Shown one piece after another: positions 12,902 through 22,547 of a DNA stretch of 64,000 nt. The first letter of the stretch is position 1, and each line of letters opens with the position of its first letter. Position numbers and translations under genes: made by a program. Source of the stretch: Gnetum montanum (taxonomy: Eukaryota; Streptophyta; Gnetopsida; Gnetales; Gnetaceae); contig MNCI01017913.1 in assembly GCA_015680685.1 (NCBI GenBank), positions 218,422 through 282,421 of the forward strand, read 5' to 3'. The notes beneath the pieces were generated by a model, which searched no databases, had not been told where the DNA came from, and saw only the letters and a program-made list of their open reading frames with translations.

Positions 12902-13948
12902 ATAGTATTCTTCTCATTGATTACCTATGGAATAGATCAATCATGATATATTAAAAATAAATTGAATTTAATAATTAAGTTAAGATACTATGGTAAAGAA
13001 AAAAAATTCAAAAAAAATCTCATTAAAATCAATTTTGGATTTTTTATGCATACATAATGCAATTCTTTAACTACAATTGCAAAATCTCCATAAAAGTAGA
13101 TACACTAGTTATTACTAAAGTAACTATTAATCATGTTACATTTTATAAACATATGTATAATAGAGAATTTGTAATGTCTTTACTAAAATTGGATGTATTT
13201 ATTAAACTTTGGACTTGAGAATCCATTAAACAATTATGTAGTCTAGCAAAAACATTATCTTTAGAAAAATTTTATTTGCAAACACCATTTAAGGATATAT
13301 CTATATCAAGACTCTTACTTAAGCACATAACTATTTGCTACCTTTTTATTAAGAAATAAATGAATAAATTACCAAATTATAACTACATACAATTCATAGA
13401 TATATATGAATACATTAATTATAAGATGTTTGTTTCTTAAGTTTTAAGACTTGGGTTGAAGCCTAGGTACAACTACTTAAAAGAGGTTAGGTTTTCACTT
13501 CTTCACCGACCTTCCTAGGATCATACCTTGGCAAGATAAGCATAGAATCTCCTAATGATGATCTGTTATAGGAGCACATTGATTGAAAAAACTAATTTAG
13601 GATAGAGAATTGAACATCATTTGTAAAAATTTCATTAGAAAAATATGATATATTATGATGGAAACTCAATTTGTATTAATACATTTCATCAAAGAAACCT
13701 TATATTCACTCTTCTCAAAATTTATATCTTTTTTAATTTTAAACTTAATTAAGAGGCCTAATTATTATCTTAAATGAAAACAAGCAATAAATAATGTCAC
13801 TTGAGGCTCCACCTTCATTCCTTCCATTGCTCAAAAAGTTCACCATTGTTTGGAGCAATTATTGTTGCTTTTTGTTGGAACTTACATTATTACTTTCCTA
13901 TTGCCTTAAAAGCATCTGTAAAAACTAACTCTAACCATTGATCTAAAA
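12902..13948. other. AT-rich intergenic sequence
   Basis: No gene, RNA gene or clear repeat is seen. The last 150 bases would be the internal leader of the minus-strand LTR element whose primer site is at 13949-13964. Confidence 0.5.
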
Positions 13949-13964
13949 CCATGCTATAATACCA
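13949..13964 (-). other. Primer binding site (tRNA-iMet type) of a decayed LTR element
   Basis: Read on the minus strand it is TGGTATTATAGCATGG, close to the usual plant site TGGTATCAGAGCATGG complementary to initiator tRNA-Met. It adjoins a sequence that ends ...GGGGTATGACA on that strand, as an LTR end should. Confidence 0.6.
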
Positions 13965-13967
13965 ACT

Positions 13968-16394
13968 TGTCATACCCCAAAATTAACTCATAAAATTATT
14001 CATGATTAAATTACACAAACCTTATGATTAGGGCATGTGACGTCATAATGCTCATAAACTTAATAAAGAATCATCCATAAGCATTATAAAACTTAAACCA
14101 AAGTGCATGGTAAAATAGAATATCCACATTGGAGTGCTCATAATATAATTCATAAATCATAACATAACTATAATATCAAAGAGTTAATAACATGGTTCCT
14201 CGTCTCATTACATCATAACCATTAATACATGAAATCTCAAAAGAAAACTAAATGTTAGAATAGAGGAAAGAAATTCCATCAATCAAGCCCCATCACCATC
14301 AAGCTCCTAGCTTCTACCACCTAAATCTACATATGAACATGCATGAAGGGTCAAAAACCTTCTAGTAAAGCCTACCAACTTAGTGCAACTTAAACAAGCT
14401 ATAGGATGGGACCACATGCTACATAAAATATCATCTTAAGATTCATGAGATAAAATTCATAATGAATATTAAAAAAAATGATATCCACAAAATTTCAAGG
14501 AAATAGGTTAACTGGAGTTGCTATAGAATTGACCATTTTAAAAGAGTAGTTGGTCCAAAAAGGTTTCACCTATCTTGGATTCTATTAATGACTTTCCTCT
14601 AGGATTAGTTGACTATACCTTATTTGATCTTGGATAGATCAACTCTAAAAACAACACTATGTTTACTTACTCCTATCATTATAAATTATAAAACTCAAAA
14701 CTTAACAACATGAACAATCACAAGTGACATGAGTAGGTAGAGGGACTAAAACCATAAATTATTGACTATTTATAGGATAAAAATATGCAACCAAGATAAC
14801 TTAAGTAAATGCATAACACATTAACATTTTGCATGATTTAATCAAGTGAAATATGGCCCATTGTTAAAGTATGAAAAGTGATTTTAAAAGTCTTTGTAGT
14901 AATGTATTAGAATGAATCGATGGATATAGGGTAAGAATCCACTTGCTTGTTAAAAGAGTTTAGATACTAAACCTCTTTACCTAGATTTAAACAAGCATTC
15001 GGTCAAAAAGAAATGTAAATGTTGCAATTTTCTCTAGATTTAATTTTTTTTATTTCAATATATATATTACAAATTTGAGACATGAGAGTGGCAACATAAC
15101 AACCATTTCACAATATGTCCTATGCTTAGCCTTCCATAATCATCAATGCTAGTAGGCTTTCTCCATTATTGTATTGGTTTTAGCTCTTTGAAATTTAAAA
15201 AAAAAATAGACTATAAATAATTATTTTGATACTTATAGGCATGTGAATGCTGAAGTATGCTTCCCCTAAAATAAACTTAAATTTTACTAAAACATGAAGC
15301 ATCCATAAATAGGTGAAAATATCATCCAACAACTTGTTTTTCTATGATTAGAGGAGATTATGTTTGGACTTTTGCTTTGGATATCTCATCATCCTGTTTG
15401 ACATCATTTATGCATTGATTCAATTTATAGTACTTTCAATAATAGGTATTATTAAGTTTTTGGTTGATCTCAAAGATCACATGAAGAAAATTCATAGTTC
15501 TATTTCATATCTAAATTTGATAACTAACAAAATCCTTTTGAGTTGTTTTAAAAAATGATAAGGTTCACTCATAGTTGCTTAAAATGGATTTTGATATTAT
15601 TGATGACGGTTTTGTGAAGTTTAAATTTTAACATTATTTTAATTAAGAGAGTTCTCATATTACTTGAAAAGCTTTACTTCATCTATTTTGTTACACAAGA
15701 TATTTGAGATGAAGCAATGAATGTAGCAAACAACAACAAACATGCTAAAAGAACCTATAAAGGATTACATTGGAAGTAAGACTTGTCCTCTAGCCTATGA
15801 TAGGTTAATCTGAATGTAAGATTTAAGTTGTCAAAGTACATCTCACTACACCAAGAAAGTCTACAACTACTATATCATCAAATTTGGAAATGTAGAATTG
15901 TAGTAAAGGACTTTAATACAACTAACCTATACATAGGTTGGTTTAAAACAAAATTCAACCTAAGAATTAACATAGTATAATAATAAAGTGACTTTAAAAT
16001 GTAGTCACACATGTGATTTAACAATACATTTTTGTACTATCTTCACACCTACCTGCTAACCATCATCACTTCCAGCCAAATTAATTTGTCTCTTTTTTAA
16101 GAGATGCATTCTTTTGCCCATTTTCTATCACATTTCCTTCCCTCAAATATTCATTTTGCAACATATCAATATTTTCTTAGGCTAGCCATTAATCTCTTAC
16201 AACTAATTTTTTAAGGAAATAATTGCTAGTTGTTGAAATAAAAATAATTTTGTACACTTTCTGTCAGGCAACTTGTATAGGCATTTACATTCAATTATAA
16301 TCATCCTTGACTAATAGTGAGGTATTAGCCTAGTGGTAAGACTTTTGATTTAAAAGTTCCAAGTCATGGATTTGATTTTAGTGGATAATGATAA
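13968..16394 (-). repeat. Probable LTR and relics right of the iMet primer site
   Basis: On the + strand the block opens with TGTCATACCCCAAAATTAAC. This resembles the ends of chromovirus (Tekay/Del-type) LTRs, which are often kilobases long. The other LTR edge was not found, so how much of this stretch belongs to it is unknown. A short hydrophobic open frame near 15364 has AT-rich composition and no recognisable domain. Near 16318-16380 a tRNA-like A-box/B-box pair occurs. Confidence 0.35.
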
Positions 16395-16399
16395 GTTAT
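16395..16399. repeat. Target site duplication GTTAT (left) of GE-N
   Basis: GTTAT here and at 22543-22547 flank the TGATGA...CA ends exactly. A 5-bp duplication is typical of Ty3/Gypsy integrase. Confidence 0.9.
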
Positions 16400-17252
16400 T
16401 GATGAGTGGAAGGTACCCCTACACTCAACCATACGAATACAAGCGTTTCACGCAAGATCTGGTCGAACTCCGTAGACAGGCTAGTTGTGGTATCAGGATA
16501 GTTACTCATTGATCGTAGTTTTTTGTCTTCCCACCTGGACTAGTATTTTCTTTGTCATGTATGGTTTAGTCCAGAGTGAGGTGTCTAATGTAGTCCTAAA
16601 CTAGTGCTACTCCTAGAGGCAATGGAAAATAACTTGTTTAAGCTAAGAGGAAAAGGAAGAGAGAGTCTAAGCTAGCCTAAGTACCATAAGCATCCATCCT
16701 TAATCATCCGTACACATCTTGGAGCTTGTGCACTACTGCTGTGATTAACAAGTGCATGTCCTAGGTATGCTACTTGGATACCAAGTAGTCACACTTAAAT
16801 GCTTGTGATTAAGTCGTACTTATTCCACATTTAATAACAAGGATAGGAGAGGAAGGTAGAGAAAGATTAATTACTAAAGCAATAAATAACAATTAAATAA
16901 TTAAACTAAGTGAATGTTGCAATGATGAAGTAATCTCGATCTTTATTTCTGGTCATGTGTGTATCCAAGTACATCACACTCGAATGAAGGTGCCATACAA
17001 TTACAATCATCACACTGTGGGCATGCACTGGGAGAAAGGGTTGAGAAGAACTAAAAATGAAAGCTAACTTCTAAAATGAACTATTGACTAACTCCCTGAC
17101 TCCTTGCACCTACATGTGTATTTATAGTCCCACACAGGAGTCACGATATCGCATATTCGATATTGCTAGTCAAGTTGCGAGATTGTGTACTCGATATCGC
17201 ATACGTGATATTGTGGGTCCAGTATTAGAGCCTAATGAATCATGATTCATCA
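16400..17252 (-). repeat. 3' LTR of GE-N
   Basis: An 853-bp LTR, read on the minus strand from 17252. U3 begins with an array of ATATCG/CGATAT words (17142-17220). TATAAATACAC follows near 17130-17120. The end next to 16400 matches the family end GTGTAGGGGTACC...CTCATCA. A CGGAGTTCGACC block shared with the GE-C LTR (GGAATTCGACCGAG) places it in the same family. Confidence 0.85.
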
Positions 17253-17262
17253 TACCCCCACA
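17253..17262 (-). other. Polypurine tract of GE-N
   Basis: On the minus strand GTGGGGGTA abuts the 3' LTR start. The same GTGGGGGTA precedes the 3' LTR of GE-C at 59722-59730. It is the expected primer for plus-strand DNA. Confidence 0.75.
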
Positions 17263-17426
17263 ACTAAATGAAAAATCCTCCTTGAGTTGTACAAAATGAC
17301 AACAAGCCCCATTGATTACATAGTGGATAGGTATGGGATTATTGACTGACTAGGAATTAAATAGAACAAAATTGGAACACAAACACAAAATCACAAAATT
17401 GTAAAATTGCAAAATTTTATTGGAAC

Positions 17427-17864
17427 TCATGTGGTTCCAGGTGGCAATGGCTCTTCCCTGGGTCGCTTCCCCTTGTCTTGTGCTCCAAGATTTGGGATTT
17501 TGTGGCTTTGAAGGAGTGCCTGGAGTCTTTCCTCTTCAATTCAGGGATCCTGTACCATCCATGCTAATGCTCTAATGTTTGATGGAGTCGGCACTTCCCA
17601 TGGACATGGCAGTTGTGGAAACACTTGATTAGCCTTGACATGCCATTCCACAAATAGTTGTTGTTCCTCTTCATAGGCTTGGGCCCTAACCTCTCCACAT
17701 TTTTCTTGGCCAAATTGTGCAATGATAGGAGTTCCCTGATGGATGTTGAATAATTATGCCTCCTGCTCCACATGTTCTACATGAGGTCCTTGGCTTCTAC
17801 CTCCCCCTAGGCATTTAGTTGCACCTTGAGAAGGTCCTCCTTATTGTCCTCTTTTAGGTGCCAT
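17427..17864 (-). pseudogene. Shortened additional 3' ORF of GE-N
   Basis: A single reading frame of 145 codons plus stop, interrupted by three in-frame stops. Its ATG follows ATTATAG, again a splice-acceptor-like AG. The first 45 codons match the N-terminus of the GE-C additional ORF (MAPK, GPSQ, HVEHVE). The remainder matches its C-terminus: FVEWHVKANQVFP, PCPWEVP, DP.IEEERLQALL, and the final LPPGTT-stop against LPPGTM-stop in GE-C. The globular and coiled-coil middle of about 800 codons is absent without loss of frame. This shows that the two ends of the ORF outlived the loss of pol. The function is unknown. Confidence 0.75.
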
Positions 17865-19479
17865 CTATAATCACACAAAGATCAATTGTTAGTAAGGTTA
17901 TTGAAAGAAGTTCAATTATTTCATACCTTACTTATTACCTTTAGTAATTGTTGAATTCTTTACTTAGTGTGATTTTCGAATTAGAAATGTTTTTCAAGGA
18001 AGTTTCCCTAAAATTTTAATGTCAGACCTAGTTTGTTTAGGTGACATATCAAAGAACACATAATGGTTTTGAGGAAAGTCTGATAAAATGATGACGAAGA
18101 AAAGAATAGATTTGGCAATGAAGTGCTTCAAGGGTATAAAATGATGTGGTGGTGTGCAACAAGTACAAATTACAAAAGTCATGCAAGTGGGTCCTCCCCA
18201 AATTAGGTTCTAACCTATAATTCCCTTGCGTAACCACACCTAAAAGTGTCCATAGACACTAGAAGGATTAAATGTAATCTATACCGATGCAACAAAACAC
18301 ACACATGTTAGATACCACCGCAATGAGGTGTGAATTCTATGCCACACAAGACACAAGTCAAAAATTCTTGAATAGCGAGATGGGATGAATCATAGAAGGG
18401 ATTACAGAGATTGGAACATGAGGTAACTGACCCAGGGCACAATGAATCTTGAGTGTAAGGCATGATTAATGTGTCATTAGCTCGTCACTCCAAACTTAAG
18501 ATCAAGTCCATCCTTCAATTAGTGACATCGCATTGCTTTATTCAATGATGGACAACCATAAGAGCATCATGACAATAAGGCATACGATCACTTGGCATTT
18601 TGTTCAAGGGAGGAGTGATTTGGAATTTCTTTGCAGCACATTTTTTCTAGCTACTTTGGCACACTTTCTCTTCTCCCTTTTTTTTTTGAATGCTTAATCT
18701 AGAGAAGCCACCTACCTTTAGGCATAGGTGCATGTCTTTCCAGTGGGACCCCCTAGAATAGCATTGGGTTTTTTCTTTGTTTTTTTTTATTGAGTGCCTT
18801 TATTACTCTTACTCCCATTTTTGTTAGATCTATAAGGATCTTAGTACAACCAAGCTGCATGATAACTCCTACAAATATCACCAAAGAGAATCCACAAGTT
18901 CCCTTGATGTCACACCCTGGCCATTCCCTCTTAGTCCATCATTTACAAAATTACTTTTAATCTTTTATGATGACAAGAATATCATCGTACCTAGAGTAGA
19001 ACCTTTTATTAATAGAATGGTTGGGTGGATGTGGTGGGTTCATTATCTAAATAATTAGTTACCCGAGACTTGATATCATAGAACAACACATCAACCAACA
19101 AGTTACATGAGTGTTTTATTCATAGATGAGATTACCCATAAAAAGATAAAAAGAATAAATAATAAATAAAAAGCTAAAACAAAAAATAAAAAGATAAAAT
19201 AACAAATTGAAAGATGAAAAACTGAAAAAAAAATTGTAAAATTAAAGAAAAGGAAAAACATTTATTAATTCTATTCGTTAGAATGGGGGATATCACCCAT
19301 AACTAAACTTTTGATCATGGTGAGAATTAATAAATGGAAGGGTTGGATCCATGCATTTCAGAAATATTGGGACCCGATCATATCCAAACCATTAGGTGTC
19401 TTTTGATGTGGTGGTTGGAATGTACCCAAATTAGAGTTCACACACTTAATTGAAGTTGACATAATGGGGCAAGTTAGAA
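17865..19479 (-). other. Spacer of GE-N
   Basis: Non-coding internal region between gag and the shortened additional ORF. It contains the exact 19-base family motif at 18181-18199 and an A-rich low-complexity tract (about 19138-19260) made of AAATAAA/AAAGATAAAA units. No pol-like sequence was found. Confidence 0.6.
18181..18199 (-). promoter_or_regulatory. Conserved 19-base spacer motif, GE-N copy
   Basis: On the minus strand it reads GGGGAGGACCCACTTGCAT, identical to the copies in GE-A and GE-C. It lies about 320 bases before the ATG of the shortened ORF and is preceded by CCTA as in the other copies. Confidence 0.55.
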
Positions 19480-21586
19480 GATGAGCTTAATTGATATGAA
19501 GTTAACCCACTATGGCATCCTTGACCATAAGATGGTATGCGAGGATCGATATGTCTCCCTACATGGCTATATTCATTGGGCCACATGATTGTTGGAGTAT
19601 TGATTGGTGGCCCTGATAAAGTAATAAGAGATGTTGAGTTTGAGGAGAAAGATGCACCATAGTGTTGAACTTGTGATGAGTGGGAAGATGTAGTGGTCTT
19701 GGAACTTTGTTGTCCCTTTGTATAGTCATGCCTAAAGAAAGGACACTTTCAATGTTGTGAAGGATTTCCACTATAGTTGACAGTAGCAGCACAAGTAATG
19801 TTGGTGGGTTGGTGCTATGGTGCAAAACCTTCTAGTACTATTGGTGGTGATGTAGAAGGAGGTGAAGGATGAGAATATTGAGAGTAAGGAGAAGTATAAG
19901 GAACATGAGGTGGTGATCTTGTTGGAAAGGACACGGGCTGATAGTACTTAGGAGAATAATAACAATGTGGTAAGATAGAAGATGTTGACCTGGTTGGGGA
20001 AATAAGATGCTGAACCTGATAAGCACTTGGGTTCGAATGGTATGAAGGGTGTGACCAGCTTGAGGGTGGCCTCCCCATGACTGGGATTTTTTCCACTATG
20101 ATTGAACACAGTATTCTTGTACAAACTCTTGATGTAACATTCTTTCACAATGCTCATGTAAATGTGATAGGATTGGGCATTGCCCTTTGGGGTGATCATC
20201 TAGGAAAACATTACATTGATACATATGATTAGTAGTTGAGTTCTTATCCTTATTTTCTTCAATCTTCTTTTCGATTGTCTAGTGGTGTTCAATCTTGTTT
20301 CTTGGTTCATCATGTTCTACCTCTAATAATGTTGGAATATTCTCCATATTTTTCATGCATCCATTCCATCATCTTATTGATCTTTGCCTTAATTTCATCT
20401 AGTGATTATAGTATTGGCCAAGGTGATTCCACCTCCTTGAGGTGAGTTGATTTCTCCTCTTCATGATCATGGACCTTTGCTAATTCAAGATTTTTGTCCT
20501 ATTAAGAGCTTTCAACATTCTCCCATTTAGTCATTTCTCCTTCTTCTTTTACTATCCACTTAATAAGCTCTTGGAATTGGTGGGTTCATAGCTCATATAG
20601 TTGACCTGGGGCATACATCCCTAGGGTCTCCCTTATTTCATTACAGAGCCCATCTATGATATGGTACATTAGCCTCTCCTCGAAGAACCCATGGCCTAGG
20701 CAATTGTTTGACAATGCATAATATCTTTCTAAGGCCATGTCCAAGGGTTCATGTTATGCTTGTTTCCATTCTTGGATTTGTCTCCTCAAGGTTGACACTC
20801 ATGCATAGATTTGATATCTTTCATTGAAGAGTTCTACCAATATTGGCCAACATTGAATTGATTCTGGTTTTAAAGACCTATACCATCCTTTTTCTTGGCC
20901 AGCGAGTGTTGTGGGAAAGAGCTTAAGTTTTTTCCACCCATTACCAATATTTTTCCATATACAAGCATCATGGAAGGCTTGTAGATGATGTTGCAGATCT
21001 AAATCATAGCCTCCTGAAAATTTTGGAAAGTTGTTTAAATCAAGCCTTGGTAGACAGCTTTCCTTACGATGCCTGCGGGATATTCGAATAGCCTCTTGTA
21101 TATTCATTAGACTCTTAGTGGCCAGCAAGGGTTCATCGTCACTAAGTAGGTTGTGAGTTTCTAAGTTGAGATGATGTTACCCTTGTTCATGTTGGCGTTC
21201 TAGATTTTTTTCATGAGCTCGATTTTTAGTTCTATGCCAATCCCCTAAAAGATGGTCATCCATGTCATGACCTAATGTTGAAGGGGTAGAGGAAGAGAAA
21301 GAATTGCAATATTGTCATGATTTTTGTAAGTCTTCCAATTCTTGTTAACTATTGAGAAGGTCCTAGGCCTTATGGGCCCCCTCGTTCTATTGGATTTCTC
21401 ATCCTAACTAGAGGTGTCAGAGTTGAATGACAAGAGTCCTTAAGTATTGTTGGGATGTTCATGAACATAAGGGACTCCTGCATAAGGTTGAGTACTCCAA
21501 ACTTTGTCTCCATCATATAGTTCACTGGTTCTCCAATGAATTACCTTACTGGTTGTTGCATTATCATAGTCTTGTGAGAGAGACAT
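19480..21586 (-). pseudogene. gag of GE-N (degenerate)
   Basis: The likely start is the ATG at 21586 (MSLSQDYDNATT). The best-preserved part, 20799-21128, reads DEPLLATKSLMNIQEA upstream of LPRLDLNNFPKFSGGYD and HHLQAFHDA, clearly the capsid region of GE-A and GE-C. Downstream blocks RYYALSNN, GHGFFEERLMYHIIDGL and GMYAPGQL also match. A zinc-knuckle remnant near 20170-20210 keeps HPKGQCP. A Pro/Ser/Tyr-rich tail (19815-20096) follows. The product would be the particle protein. Stops and shifts make it inactive now, but its long retention suggests that gag, at least its RNA, mattered for mobilisation. Confidence 0.75.
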
Positions 21587-21699
21587 GGTTATAAATTTGT
21601 GTGTTACTTGTTGTAATTACTTCCTTCTAAAAGATGTATCATTAATACTTTTTTATAATGATCTTGTATGATGTAACTAATCTAAATAACTAGCACCGT

Positions 21700-21716
21700 A
21701 CTTGGCAACGGTGCCA
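21700..21716 (-). other. Primer binding site of GE-N (tRNA-Asp type)
   Basis: On the minus strand TGGCACCGTTGCCAAGT directly follows the LTR end. It differs from the plant tRNA-Asp complement at two or three bases only. Confidence 0.8.
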
Positions 21717-21717
21717 A

Positions 21718-22542
21718 TGATGAGTAGCGAGGTACCCCTACACTCAACCATACAAATATGAGAATTTCATACACAATCCGATCGAACTCCACAGGTGGGC
21801 TAGTTTTGGTATCTAGATAGTTACTCGTTGATCGCAATTCATTGTCTTCCCACCTGGACTAGTATTTGCTTTATCATATATGGTTTAGTCTAAAGTGAGG
21901 TGTATGATGTAGTCTTGAACTAGTGCTACTCCTAGAGGCAATGGAAAATAACTTGTTTAAGCTAAGAGGAAAAGGAACAGAGAGTTTAAGCTAGCCTAAG
22001 TGTGATGAGAATCCATCCTTAATCATCCATACACATATTGGACCTCATGCACTACTGCTGGGATTACCAAGCGCATGTCCTAGGTACGCTACTGGGATAC
22101 CAAGTAGTCACACTTAAATGCTCGTGATTAAGTCATACTCATTCTACATTTAACAACAGGAATATGAGAGGAAGGTAGAGATAGATTAATTACAAAAGTA
22201 ATAAGTAACAATTAAATAATTAAACTAAGTGAATGCTACAATGATTAAGTAATCTTGATCTTTATTTCTAGTCATGTGCATGTCCAAGTACGTCACACTC
22301 GAATGAAGGTGCTGTACAATTACAATCATCACACTGTAGGCATGCACTGGGAGAAAGGGTTGAGAAGAACTAAAAATGAAAGCTAACTTCTAAAATGAAC
22401 TACTAACTAACTCCTTGACTCCTTGCACCTACATGTGTATTTATAGGCCCACACAAGAGTCACGATATCGCGTATCTAATATCGCTAGCTAGGATGCAAT
22501 ATCGCAAGTCCAATATCGGAGCCTAAGGAATCATAGTTCACA
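21718..22542 (-). repeat. 5' LTR of GE-N
   Basis: 825 bp. It aligns with 16400-17252 from end to end. The ATATCG array (22463-22519) is shorter than in the 3' LTR copy. The outer end is CA next to the GTTAT duplication. Confidence 0.85.
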
Positions 22543-22547
22543 GTTAT
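22543..22547. repeat. Target site duplication GTTAT (right) of GE-N
   Basis: The exact partner of 16395-16399. Confidence 0.9.

Larger units (their letters stand above)
16400..22542 (-). mobile_element. Non-autonomous Gypsy-derived element GE-N (complete, gag only)
   Basis: A 6143-bp element read right to left. It has a 5' LTR (21718-22542), a tRNA-Asp-type primer site, gag (about 19480-21586), a spacer, a shortened additional ORF (17427-17864), a polypurine tract and a 3' LTR (16400-17252). Both ends carry TGATGA/TCATCA-type termini and the GTTAT duplication. There is no trace of protease, RT, RNase H or integrase, so it must have been copied by the pol of a relative. The LTRs are clearly similar but differ throughout, mostly by transitions, so the insertion is not recent. 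It is best described as a LARD-like derivative of the GE-A/GE-C family. Confidence 0.85.

Noticed and set aside
15364-15558. Hydrophobic 64-codon frame as a small membrane protein
   Set aside because: It begins with TTG, has AT-driven Ile/Leu/Phe composition, lies in transposon relics, and has no homologue in the window.
19815-20096. Pro/Ser/Tyr-rich 93-codon frame as a host secreted protein
   Set aside because: It lies collinear with the gag tail of the other elements, inside GE-N. It has no signal peptide.
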